Assembly: GCA_965267605.1 (NCBI GenBank)
Contig: OZ254088.1
Span: forward strand, 1,364,001-1,428,000
DNA: 64,000 nucleotides
Direction: 5' to 3'
From: G965267605 sp965267605
GTDB taxonomy: Bacteria > Bacteroidota > Bacteroidia > Flavobacteriales_E > Vicingaceae
Below are positions 43,766 through 52,902 of the stretch, in pieces (position 1 is the first letter of the stretch; each line of letters starts with the position of its first letter). The translations under genes were made by a program, and so were the position numbers. Below the pieces are notes generated by a model. The model ran no database searches and was not told the DNA's origin. It saw only the letters and a list, made by a program, of their open reading frames with translations.

Positions 43766-46327
43766 CTATCTGGAAACACTAATCTTCCTCACCACCTTGT
43801 CTCTTTCAGGTGAGGTAATGGTTAATAGATATGTACCGGAAGGCAATTCACGAACAGGCAACTTCAGATGGTTCAAGCCATTATGGGTAGGATACGTTGT
43901 AGAACTAACCTGCTTACCTGCAATATCGTGGATATCTAATTGCACTCCATGGCCCTTCGAGTGAAATTCAATCCTGAACAGATCATTGGTTGGATTGGGA
44001 TAGATCAATACATTTTCCAGACTTGGTTTCTTGATCTCAATACCACTTACAAGATCTTCATACAATGGGGTTTCCCACACTCCTCTACCGTACGTGGCCA
44101 CACGAAGCCTACTTTCACCGGGACTCCCATAGAAGATCTCGAGTTCACGCGTCTCCACGTGTGGTAAATTGTTGTCGTAAAGCGTCCAGGCATTCAGGTT
44201 ATCATTCCTATAGTATATGGCTCCATCTGTTGCCAGGTACATTCCTCTGGTCCCCGTTCTGTCAAATACAATTGATTTAAGAGGTACTGCAGGTAAGGCT
44301 GAATCCATCCTGGTCCAGGTTTGTCCAGCATTCTCACTGATGTAAACAAAGCCAACGGAGGTACACACTGCAACCCTGTTCTCATCAAAGGGGTCCACTG
44401 CAATGTCATTGATGTTACCACCTATAGTACCAGGCAGGTACTGCCAAATAGGAGCTCCGGATAACACGTTGGTTGATTTATACACCCTGCTTTGTGCAGC
44501 AACGTATATGTAATGGATATTGGATGGACACAATTCAATATGCGAGAGCTTCCCCACAAACTGGAAGTTCTTAGAAACATTCACCCATGCGATGTTGGTA
44601 TCACCGAAGCTGTCATGGCGATACAGAGTATCGTACCCCACAAATACACGATTTCCAGTGTTTTCATCAACGGCCATAGGTGTTAACCAGTTGCCATCTC
44701 CATGCTGAGGGGGTTTCTCTGGACGGTACCTTGAAAAACCACCATTATCAGTTCTGATCAAATGTCCATACTGAGTGGCAGCGATCTGCATGCTATCATT
44801 TTTTGGGTGTATCCAACACTCCATTCCATCCGCACCGTACCAGTGTCTCCACTTGTGCTGAGACCCAACCATCATATTCAAACCATTATCCTGGGCGCCA
44901 CTCGCCATCAAATCTTTATTCAGATGGGAATTCCCAATCCTATACAGCTGATGAATGCCCATGCCACTGGTAAGATCTACAAAGTCATTTCCTTGATTGA
45001 TGCTTTTGAACAAGCCCCCATCTGAACCTACGTAGATCACACCATTGATGTACTTAATAATCTCTATATCCGCATGTACGTACGTTCTCGTTTCTGAAGG
45101 GTTTCCGAGCTTCGTTTTACCCCAAACCCAATGGCACTGATGTGTAAACGAAACGCCTCCATCGAGTGATTTATACATGTGCAGCCCTCCAATGTGTACC
45201 TCGTTGGGGTCCGTATTTGAAGCTGCAATAGCCATGTCCCGGTACGACTGTCTTCCTATATAGTCCTTGCCACCTGTGTAGTCTGTTTGGATGGAAAAAT
45301 TAGATCCCCCGTCAACTGAACGGTAGAGGTAACCAAACTCCCAGGTACCGGTGCTGTCTTTCTTGTCCTGAACGATGTACACCATATTGGTATCTGCAGG
45401 TGTTACGGCAAGCTTCATTCTATTGGAACCTACGATGCCGTTTGAAACAACATTGAACGTATTACCACCGTCAACAGACCTAAAGAATCTGGTGCCACAA
45501 GCATACATAATGTTGTTGTTACCAGGCTTGTACATGACATCTTCAACAGACCCCACTACCAACTGATTCCAGGTAGCTCCACCATCGGTCGTTTTGAACA
45601 AACCAACGTAACGCATCGCCACATAGATAACATTCGGATTTCCAGGCTCCACCAGGATCGTAGTAATTTTTCCCGTGTTGATGAGCTGTGGAATCTGCGT
45701 AAAAGTGCTTCCCCCATCCGTACTTACCATCAATCCTACATTGTTAGCGATATAGAGTTTATTAGCCACATTCGGATCTACGCCAATCGCCCAGATCTCC
45801 ATATCGTTAAACTGATCACCCATAGGCATCCATGAGTTACCCCCGTTGGCCGACTTCCAGAATCCACCGCCCGGAGAACCTACATACATCAATTGTTGCT
45901 GAACGGGCTCAATGTAACAGGCAGTAACCCTACCAACGCCCGGTGCGTAACCCGATGTTACATCGTAAGACAATGGTCCTAGCTCCGTCCAGTTACCAAG
46001 GCTCTTATTCCCTGATTTAAGGTTACTATGCACTTCTTTAATAGCCGCTGCCTGCGCCTTCTTACTCATTACAGTCCCATCAGCCTGAAGTTTGAGCTGT
46101 GCGCCATGTTCCCAACGTTTGAATAGCTTATAACCTGACCCAGGTCCTCTACCCGCTTTATCGAAATACTTTTTTGCAGCGTCTTGAACCTTTTTGAGTT
46201 CCACTCCATCCTGCTCCATCAACTCAAAGAGTTCCTGACTGTTTCCAGACAAAGGAAGCACCAGCATTGCAATCACTGCAACACTTAATGAGCGTATGTA
46301 GCCGGTCTTCACAATGGAATATCTCAT
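43766..46327 (-). CDS. T9SS-secreted sortilin-like beta-propeller protein
   Basis: An 853-residue protein with a signal peptide to about residue 29 (LVLPLSGNSQ), repeats of the SxDGGxxF/W type (KSANGGNSW, STDGGSTF, KTTDGGATW, RSVDGGNTF), and a C-terminal T9SS type A sorting domain (IYPNPTNDLFRIEF). It is a second family member beside the protein at 30592. The ATG at 46327 was used; 46393 adds residues that are not signal-like. Confidence 0.9.
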   Translation of the reverse strand: MRYSIVKTGYIRSLSVAVIAMLVLPLSGNSQELFELMEQDGVELKKVQDAAKKYFDKAGRGPGSGYKLFKRWEHGAQLKLQADGTVMSKKAQAAAIKEVHSNLKSGNKSLGNWTELGPLSYDVTSGYAPGVGRVTACYIEPVQQQLMYVGSPGGGFWKSANGGNSWMPMGDQFNDMEIWAIGVDPNVANKLYIANNVGLMVSTDGGSTFTQIPQLINTGKITTILVEPGNPNVIYVAMRYVGLFKTTDGGATWNQLVVGSVEDVMYKPGNNNIMYACGTRFFRSVDGGNTFNVVSNGIVGSNRMKLAVTPADTNMVYIVQDKKDSTGTWEFGYLYRSVDGGSNFSIQTDYTGGKDYIGRQSYRDMAIAASNTDPNEVHIGGLHMYKSLDGGVSFTHQCHWVWGKTKLGNPSETRTYVHADIEIIKYINGVIYVGSDGGLFKSINQGNDFVDLTSGMGIHQLYRIGNSHLNKDLMASGAQDNGLNMMVGSQHKWRHWYGADGMECWIHPKNDSMQIAATQYGHLIRTDNGGFSRYRPEKPPQHGDGNWLTPMAVDENTGNRVFVGYDTLYRHDSFGDTNIAWVNVSKNFQFVGKLSHIELCPSNIHYIYVAAQSRVYKSTNVLSGAPIWQYLPGTIGGNINDIAVDPFDENRVAVCTSVGFVYISENAGQTWTRMDSALPAVPLKSIVFDRTGTRGMYLATDGAIYYRNDNLNAWTLYDNNLPHVETRELEIFYGSPGESRLRVATYGRGVWETPLYEDLVSGIEIKKPSLENVLIYPNPTNDLFRIEFHSKGHGVQLDIHDIAGKQVSSTTYPTHNGLNHLKLPVRELPSGTYLLTITSPERDKVVRKISVSR

Positions 46328-46491
46328 GCTCACTAAATAAAAGGATTCCTCTAAATTACTTTGGTTAGTGCGAATATTATAACCAGATTTCAACCCAATG
46401 AGGAATGCTAAGTCTACCGGTAATTGTGAAGTACTTCGCTACGTGGAAGACTTGAAGTAGTTGAAAATTCCTTATCCTTAAACATCTCTAG

Positions 46492-47064
46492 ATGAAGGAA
46501 CGTTCAGATAGCGAGTTGGTTGCAGAATTCAAAGCTTCTGGCGATCCCGCATGCGTGGGGGAGCTTTTCTCTCGCTATCACGGACTTACCTCAGTCCTTT
46601 GCATGAAGATCCTCAAGGATCCAGACAAAGTGCAGGATGCCATGATGGATGTGTACGAGCGCGTCATCAATAAACTACCCACCCATAACGTCACCAACTT
46701 CAGTGCGTGGGTGTACAGCATTGCACGAAATCATTGCCTAAATCTGGTTACCCGCAACAAAGAAGTTCGGCTTGATCCGGATAATCATAAAATTCCCGGT
46801 GAGGATTTTATGGAAAATGAGAATGCCTTGGGTCAAATCATCGAAAGAGAGGAAAACCTCACTGATCTGGAAGACTGTGTTGAACAACTGAAGGATGAAC
46901 AGAAGACATGTATTAAACTGTTTTTTCTTCAGCAACTATCTTACAATCAGATTGTTGAGAAAACCACTTTCAACATGAAGAAAGTAAAGAGCTTCATACA
47001 AAATGGTAAAAGAAATCTACGTATTTGCATAGAACGAAAACAAGATGAACGAGGGGAATCATAA
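46492..47064 (+). CDS. ECF-like RNA polymerase sigma factor
   Basis: A 190-residue sigma-70-family protein. Region 2 is seen in DKVQDAMMDVYERV...FSAWVYSIARNHCLNLVTR and region 4 in LKDEQKTCIKLFFLQQLSYNQIVEKT...VKSFIQNGKRNLR. Its 3' end overlaps the following anti-sigma-like gene by 20 bases, the usual arrangement of an ECF sigma factor and its cognate regulator. Target genes are unknown; nearby surface-protein genes are candidates. Confidence 0.92.
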   Translation: MKERSDSELVAEFKASGDPACVGELFSRYHGLTSVLCMKILKDPDKVQDAMMDVYERVINKLPTHNVTNFSAWVYSIARNHCLNLVTRNKEVRLDPDNHKIPGEDFMENENALGQIIEREENLTDLEDCVEQLKDEQKTCIKLFFLQQLSYNQIVEKTTFNMKKVKSFIQNGKRNLRICIERKQDERGES

Positions 47065-48124
47065 CAATTGGCCAACCATAGAACCTGCGAATCTTGATCA
47101 ATTGATCAAGTATAAACGCGGTGAGCTTTCTGATCAGGAGGCACACAAGGTTGAGCTCTTCCTTTCAGAGTTCGATGCTGATTTGTTGGATGGCATCAGC
47201 CTGGACGATCTCGAAAAACTTCGGGATGTTGAGGTAAGGCGACCAGTAAATGCTAAACGTGGATTATCTCCTTTAAGAATTGCTGCTGGCATTGCCGCGC
47301 TGGTGGGCATCCTGGCACTTACCTACGTGCTCACGCAGGACAAATTGGCTGGAGATGACATTGTAATGCATGAAGCAACGGATGAGGTTGTAAAGGATGT
47401 GGAGGACGATACACACACGGAAGCGGTTGTAGAAGAAGAATCTCCAACCGAGACGGTTAGCGATCACCAGGAAGAGAGCACAGAAGACGTAGCGCCTCAG
47501 GAAAATATAGATATTGAGTCAGATGAGGTTGTAGGTCACACACCAGCTGTTAACCCTGACATCGAAAATGACAATGAGAGTAAGAAGGATAAGTCTACCG
47601 ATAACTCGAACAACCTGAAGTTATCCGACAATAATGAAGATGCACTTACCGAAGAAACCGAAGCGATAAGTGCAGCTAAATACAAGATCGCGGAGAAAGA
47701 CGCGGTCGTTAAAACAGAAGCCCCTGTTGTATATACGATTATTGAGAAGTACAACAACCCGAAAGACAAGCCTGCTGATGTTCCAAAAACTGCAAGGGCA
47801 TTTGCTAAGTCTACTGTAGGTGTTTCAAAGAATACTTACCGAAGAAAAGTATCTCCTTCATTTCCTGGGGGTGACGTTGCTTTAATTAAATGGTTTGAAG
47901 ACAATTACACGGAATTAATTAAAGAGGGTGATCAACCATTTAAACTTACCTTTAAAGTAACCAAAAAGGCAAAATTGGTGGATGCCGTGTTCACTGATAT
48001 TGACAAGAACAAAACCCCCGCGTTCAGTAAAAAACTGAAGGAGATGCCCGACTGGAACAAGCCTGAGTCCAACTACGATCCGTTAGACATCTACTATTCT
48101 ATTTGGATAGCTCCAAAGCAATAA
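47045..48124 (+). CDS. Anti-sigma-like protein with TonB-C-like periplasmic domain
   Basis: A 359-residue protein with an N-terminal cytoplasmic segment (about 1-70, with LDQLIKYKRGELSDQEAHKVE, similar to zinc-less anti-sigma N-termini), one membrane helix (about 76-97), a long acidic Glu/Asp/Ser-rich linker (about 100-250), and a C-terminal domain (about 270-359) beginning SFPGGDVALIKWFEDNY, which matches the opening of TonB C-terminal-like domains. No HxxxCxxC zinc anti-sigma motif is present. Confidence 0.72.
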   Translation: MNEGNHNNWPTIEPANLDQLIKYKRGELSDQEAHKVELFLSEFDADLLDGISLDDLEKLRDVEVRRPVNAKRGLSPLRIAAGIAALVGILALTYVLTQDKLAGDDIVMHEATDEVVKDVEDDTHTEAVVEEESPTETVSDHQEESTEDVAPQENIDIESDEVVGHTPAVNPDIENDNESKKDKSTDNSNNLKLSDNNEDALTEETEAISAAKYKIAEKDAVVKTEAPVVYTIIEKYNNPKDKPADVPKTARAFAKSTVGVSKNTYRRKVSPSFPGGDVALIKWFEDNYTELIKEGDQPFKLTFKVTKKAKLVDAVFTDIDKNKTPAFSKKLKEMPDWNKPESNYDPLDIYYSIWIAPKQ

Positions 48125-48127
48125 CAC

Positions 48128-48517
48128 CTACTCCCAGATCTGTTCGGCATCCCTGATCTCTTTGATCACCGGAATGAGAAATCCTGCAAATGCCAAAACG
48201 AATGCAGGAAGTGAAATAATCAGGATTTTATCGATCGGGTAACTTGTAATAAGGTAGTAGACCACCATTCCCGTTGACAGAACAAATAAAGCGCTAAGCT
48301 GAAACTTATTTCTTTTCCAGGACAACAGTTCAGCACAAAAGAAACCAGCCATGATTCCCATAGAACCCAACATCATTACTCCAGCCCCAGGCCAATGCAT
48401 CAACATGAATGTTCTTCCGATGAGAAACAATACGAGTATCCACAACAAATGGAAGTAACGCTTTCTCTTTGGCTTCTTCGATTTTTCTGCAAGATCTTTG
48501 TCCAGTATCTCTGTCAT
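48128..48517 (-). CDS. GldL-like HWPGA-motif membrane protein
   Basis: A 129-residue protein with four predicted membrane helices. The motif FMLMHWPGAGVMML is that of the GldL N-terminal helices, part of the T9SS motor in Bacteroidota, but the C-terminal cytoplasmic part of GldL is missing. Stand-alone short homologues exist; whether it works with T9SS is not known. It is convergent with the anti-sigma gene and divergent from the T9SS substrate at 48579. Confidence 0.7.
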   Translation of the reverse strand: MTEILDKDLAEKSKKPKRKRYFHLLWILVLFLIGRTFMLMHWPGAGVMMLGSMGIMAGFFCAELLSWKRNKFQLSALFVLSTGMVVYYLITSYPIDKILIISLPAFVLAFAGFLIPVIKEIRDAEQIWE

Positions 48518-48578
48518 TCCTCCCTGTAGTACTTTGAAAATACACGTTTTAATCGGATTTTAGCGTAAACTACTATCC

Positions 48579-50222
48579 ATGCCTACGAGACTGCTTTCAA
48601 CCATCTTCCTGAGCCTTATTGCATTTGTTGGAATCGCGCAACCCCACACCTGGGACCAGGTTTACAACTTAATGCAAACGAAATGTGCCATTCCTGGGTG
48701 CCATGACAATGGAACGCAGACCGGTGGTCTTGACCTTCAGGGAGCGGGTGCTTCAGCCCAACAGAACGTGTATAACGCTATCGTTGGAGGGACACCTGCC
48801 AATTCTTACGCTTCTTCGCAGGGATACGAAGTAGTTTTTCCCGGTGATCCTTACCGAAGCAGCATTTTTAGAAAGATCAACGCAGGACTGGATCCTTATG
48901 TAACCCTTAACGGTTCTGAAGGTGGCAATATGCCTCAAGGTTCTTCGCTGACTGATGAAGAGAAAGAACTGATCCGGCAGTGGATCGTATTTGGCGCAAG
49001 AGATACCGGGTACGTTGCAGACACAAACCTCATTGCGCAATATTATGGCGGCAATGGCATCGATGGCGTTCCCAACCCTATTGCCGCACCAGCGCCTGGA
49101 CAAGGATTCCAAATTAAGGTGGGGCCTTTCTTCCTTCCAGCACTTGGAGAAGACGAATTCTACACGAAGTACCCGATAAGAAACGCTGCGAACATGGAGG
49201 TCATGCGGATGGATAATGAAATGGGTACATCCTACTCGCATCACTTCCTGGTATATCGCTTTACGAGTAATCAAAATCAGTATCTCGATGGGCTTCGACA
49301 CAAGAATGCCCACTACCACACAGATTTCGTGGCGGCATACGGACAGTCAGACAGCCTGAAACTTCCTGCCGGAACAGGTTGGCGATGGGGCGCCAATACC
49401 ATATTGGACCTGAACACACACTATGTGAACTACGACAACAGCAAAGTATTGAAGTGTGAAACATTCGTGAATATTTACACGCAGACCTATGGAACTGCGG
49501 TTCATGAAATGAAATCGCAGTTAATCCCTTACGTGTTCCTTATCATTCCTAACAACGGACAAACGATGACGTTCACCCACAATATCTTTGATACCGCTGC
49601 TTCAGCCGTGAATGATGATATGTTTATCTGGGCCATGTCCTCACATACACATCAATGGGGAAAATCGTTCGAGGTCAACACAAGAGATATCAATGGTCAA
49701 ATTGACACCAAGATCTATGACGCAGAGCGTCTGCATGGAGTTCCGGGAGGTCAGTACATTGGCTATGACTACCAACACCCTCCAACCAGATACTGGTATT
49801 ATCCTTTTATGCCTGTAAAGAAGAATGAGGGTCTGATATCCGTTGCCACCTTTAACAACACAGGTGGACAAACGGTGTACTGGGGACCAACATCAGACGA
49901 TGAAATGATGATCACCGGTATCATGTTTATTGAAGATACTACTGGATTAGGTATTGTAAGTGGCATCAACCATGTGCAGAAAGGAAGGGAAATACTCCAC
50001 CTGTACCCTAACCCTTCAACCGGAATGGTGAATATTGCTCTCCCACCAGGAGAAAAACCTGCACAAATCAGGATAGTAGATCTTATGGGGCGTGAGGTAA
50101 TGAACGAAGCTCTTAGATCCAAGCAGTTGAACCTTCAATATTTGAGTGCCGGAACGTTTATCGTGACTTTGCGCTCTGATAACGGAACAGTTAGAAGAAC
50201 CAAGCTGATCATCTCGGAATAA
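48579..50222 (+). CDS. T9SS-secreted PHM-like copper monooxygenase with cytochrome-like segment
   Basis: A 547-residue protein: signal peptide 1-20; a cytochrome-c-like segment with CAIPGCH (Cys36, Cys41, His42), a CX4CH variant of the usual CxxCH; a copper type II ascorbate-dependent monooxygenase-like core with His221-His222 (SHHF), His281 (NTHY), His356 and His358 (SHTHQW), and Met443 or Met444 (DEMMI), matching the CuA and CuB ligands of PHM; and a C-terminal T9SS type A domain with LYPNPSTG. The enzyme would hydroxylate or oxidise an extracellular substrate. Heme binding at the CX4CH is uncertain. Confidence 0.85.
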   Translation: MPTRLLSTIFLSLIAFVGIAQPHTWDQVYNLMQTKCAIPGCHDNGTQTGGLDLQGAGASAQQNVYNAIVGGTPANSYASSQGYEVVFPGDPYRSSIFRKINAGLDPYVTLNGSEGGNMPQGSSLTDEEKELIRQWIVFGARDTGYVADTNLIAQYYGGNGIDGVPNPIAAPAPGQGFQIKVGPFFLPALGEDEFYTKYPIRNAANMEVMRMDNEMGTSYSHHFLVYRFTSNQNQYLDGLRHKNAHYHTDFVAAYGQSDSLKLPAGTGWRWGANTILDLNTHYVNYDNSKVLKCETFVNIYTQTYGTAVHEMKSQLIPYVFLIIPNNGQTMTFTHNIFDTAASAVNDDMFIWAMSSHTHQWGKSFEVNTRDINGQIDTKIYDAERLHGVPGGQYIGYDYQHPPTRYWYYPFMPVKKNEGLISVATFNNTGGQTVYWGPTSDDEMMITGIMFIEDTTGLGIVSGINHVQKGREILHLYPNPSTGMVNIALPPGEKPAQIRIVDLMGREVMNEALRSKQLNLQYLSAGTFIVTLRSDNGTVRRTKLIISE

Positions 50223-50270
50223 AGGCAGGCACGCAGGTCCGCCAATCTTTGTATTTTCGCCTTCCTCAAA

Positions 50271-51872
50271 ATGAGCAAGGAAAGCGAAATAGCACGTAGA
50301 CGCACATTTGCGATCATTAGTCACCCGGATGCCGGTAAAACAACCCTTACCGAAAAGCTACTGTTATACGGTGGCGCAATCCAAACCGCTGGTGCTGTAA
50401 AGTCTAACAAGATTAAGAAGACCGCAACGTCAGATTTCATGGAAATTGAGCGACAGCGTGGTATTTCTGTAGCAACTTCTGTTATGGCATTCGAGTACAA
50501 TGGTCTCAAGATCAATCTCCTTGACACACCTGGACACAAAGACTTTGCGGAAGACACTTTCAGAACACTAACGGCTGTGGACAGCGTTGTTTTGGTTATT
50601 GACTGTGCCAATGGCGTTGAGCCACAGACCAAGCGTTTGATGGAAGTTTGCCGAATGCGAGACACACCTGTGATCGTATTCATCAACAAGTTGGACCGGG
50701 AAGGAAAAGACCCTTTCGAACTCCTGGATGAGCTAGAATCCCTTCTTCACATTAAGGTAAGACCTCTCAGTTGGCCCATAGGAATGGGACAACGATTCAA
50801 AGGCGTCTACAACCTTCACAAACAAAACCTGAACCTTTTCCAAGCGGGAAAAACCAAGATTGAAGATGAAGTACTCTCCATTGACAACATTGATGATCCG
50901 CAGATTGCAGAGTATGTAGGTGAAGAGTTTGCCGCACTGCTACAGGAAGAAGTAGAGCTTATTGATGGGGTGTACGATGAATTCAACATTCAGCAATACC
51001 TGGATGGCAAACTGGCCCCGGTTTTCTTTGGTAGCGCCATCAACAATTTTGGGGTAAAGGAAATGCTAAATTCCTTTACCGAGATAGCCCCTGTACCTCA
51101 ATCCAGACCAACCAGTGTTGGAGATGTGAACCCACAGGACAAGAACTTCTCTGGGTTCGTATTCAAAATACACGCGAACATTGATCCACGACACAGAGAC
51201 CGCATTGCTTTCCTAAGGGTGTGCTCAGGTGTATTTGAGCGAAACAAATTCTACCAACATGTTCGGATCGATAAGAAAATGAAGTTCCCTAACCCTACTA
51301 CATTCATGGCATCTGACAAAAGCGTGGTAGATGAGGCTTTCCCGGGTGATGTGGTAGGACTTTATGATACTGGTAATTTCAAGATTGGAGATACCCTTAC
51401 TGAAGGCGCCAAGTTCATGTTCAAAGGCATTCCCTCCTTCTCCCCGGAGTTATTCAAATCTGTTGAGAATAAGGACCCCATGAAGACCAAACAGCTTGAA
51501 AAGGGTGTGGAACAGCTAACAGACGAGGGTGTTGCCCAGCTATTCATTCAACAACCGGGAAACAAGAAGATCATTGGTACCGTTGGTGAACTTCAGTTTG
51601 AGGTGATCAAATACAGACTTGAGCATGAATACGGTGCCAAGTGTGATTTTGCTCCATTGAGATTTCACAAGGCATGTTGGATGACCACAGACGATGAAGA
51701 CAAGTTAAAGGAGTTCATTGCGCGAAAACCCCAATACATAGCTTACGACAAGGACGAGAACCCTGTATTCATGGCAGAATCTCAGTTCTTACTTCAAAAT
51801 GCTCAGGACGAGTATCCAGAAATCAACTTCCATTTCACTTCAGATTTCAAGGTGACGGAAATGGAATTCTGA
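50271..51872 (+). CDS. prfC: Peptide chain release factor 3
   Basis: A 533-residue GTPase of full family length. G1 is HPDAGKTTL, G3 DTPGH, G4 NKLD; the switch region holds RQRGISVATSVM, and the later blocks WPIGMGQRFKGVY and GELQFEVIKYRLEHEYG are those of RF3. It removes RF1 or RF2 from the ribosome after peptide release. It begins 48 bases after the monooxygenase gene; AATCTTTG at 50244-50251 is a fair -7 element. Confidence 0.97.
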   Translation: MSKESEIARRRTFAIISHPDAGKTTLTEKLLLYGGAIQTAGAVKSNKIKKTATSDFMEIERQRGISVATSVMAFEYNGLKINLLDTPGHKDFAEDTFRTLTAVDSVVLVIDCANGVEPQTKRLMEVCRMRDTPVIVFINKLDREGKDPFELLDELESLLHIKVRPLSWPIGMGQRFKGVYNLHKQNLNLFQAGKTKIEDEVLSIDNIDDPQIAEYVGEEFAALLQEEVELIDGVYDEFNIQQYLDGKLAPVFFGSAINNFGVKEMLNSFTEIAPVPQSRPTSVGDVNPQDKNFSGFVFKIHANIDPRHRDRIAFLRVCSGVFERNKFYQHVRIDKKMKFPNPTTFMASDKSVVDEAFPGDVVGLYDTGNFKIGDTLTEGAKFMFKGIPSFSPELFKSVENKDPMKTKQLEKGVEQLTDEGVAQLFIQQPGNKKIIGTVGELQFEVIKYRLEHEYGAKCDFAPLRFHKACWMTTDDEDKLKEFIARKPQYIAYDKDENPVFMAESQFLLQNAQDEYPEINFHFTSDFKVTEMEF

Positions 51873-51879
51873 GGTGGAG

Positions 51880-51914
51880 ACATTTCACACTGAATTAACC
51901 CACAACTGAAATGT
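51880..51914. repeat. Spaced inverted repeat before lamin-tail gene
   Basis: ACATTTCA and TGAAATGT, perfect 8-bp arms with a 19-base spacer, in the gap between prfC and the lamin-tail gene. It could be an operator or a weak hairpin; no T-run follows. Confidence 0.35.
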
Positions 51915-51942
51915 TAGTAGTAATTTTCCAAAAACTTTTGGA

Positions 51943-52794
51943 ATGAAACGTATTGCCACCCTACTCCTTACTCAAGTATGTATTGCCGGTCTTTTTGCAC
52001 AAACCTTTGTAATTAACGAGATCGACTACGATCAAAGCGGCACTGACAACGCTGAGTTCATAGAAATAAAGAACATTTCTTCTGGTCCAATATCGTTGAG
52101 TGGCCATTACCTGTTGCTAATCAGTGGCGGTGGCTCCTTTCCAACAGTTTATGATTCAATAGCGCTACCTGGCACTACAGTTGCCGCTGGTGGATACTTC
52201 GTTGTTTGCGGTGATTCGGCTAACGTTCCAAATTGCGATTTTCTCTCTGGTACAACCACGCACTTTATTCAGAATGGTGGGACCGGTACTACAGGACCTG
52301 ATGCGGTTTCGATTCACAATGCTAACAAAACCAGGCTTGATGTTGTAAGCTATGAGGGTTCGCTTACGGGCCACGTTGAAGTGTCTGGCAATTTACTTCT
52401 GGATAATCCTAATAATCTGCTGTCAGGTATATCAAGAATTCCGGATGGAACAGATACCCAGAACAATGACCAGGATTTCCGTAGAAAGTGTATCTCGCCA
52501 GGTGCGGCCAACGTTACAGCCGATACTAACTGCGTGATCGTAACATCCACACCTAGCAAAGAAAACACACATGGCAAGGTAACCATCAGTCCAAATCCTA
52601 CTACTGGAAAGCTCTTTTTCTCTGCCAGCAAGGGGAACCCAATTAGAATTGAGGTGATGGACTGGACCGGAAAAACGGTGAAGAAAGCGCCTTTCCAAAG
52701 AAGCGTGGACCTTACTACATTACCTGCTGGTATGTATTTTGTTCGCACCTATTTCAAAGACAACCTTCAGGTTGACAAGGTGATACTGAGGTAG
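51943..52794 (+). CDS. T9SS-secreted lamin-tail domain protein
   Basis: A 283-residue protein: signal peptide (1-19, ending GLFAQ), a lamin tail domain (about 20-185; FVINEIDYDQSGTDNAEFIEI is the typical opening), and a T9SS type A sorting domain (SPNPTTGK...GMYFVRTYF). LTD proteins are often exported structural or binding modules in Bacteroidota. Its role is unknown. Confidence 0.9.
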   Translation: MKRIATLLLTQVCIAGLFAQTFVINEIDYDQSGTDNAEFIEIKNISSGPISLSGHYLLLISGGGSFPTVYDSIALPGTTVAAGGYFVVCGDSANVPNCDFLSGTTTHFIQNGGTGTTGPDAVSIHNANKTRLDVVSYEGSLTGHVEVSGNLLLDNPNNLLSGISRIPDGTDTQNNDQDFRRKCISPGAANVTADTNCVIVTSTPSKENTHGKVTISPNPTTGKLFFSASKGNPIRIEVMDWTGKTVKKAPFQRSVDLTTLPAGMYFVRTYFKDNLQVDKVILR

Positions 52795-52902
52795 TTACGG
52801 AAACCTTCTAAAGTTCGGAGAAAGGTTAGCCTTTCAAAGCTTTTACATTTCCAAAATTGAGTGTAATTTCGATTCGCACGTGAACCGCACAAACCTTTAC
52901 GT

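Noticed and set aside
52800..52842. Possible hairpin AACCTT...AAGGTT after the lamin-tail gene
   Set aside because: The stem is short and AT-rich, and no T-run follows it, so it is not a convincing terminator.
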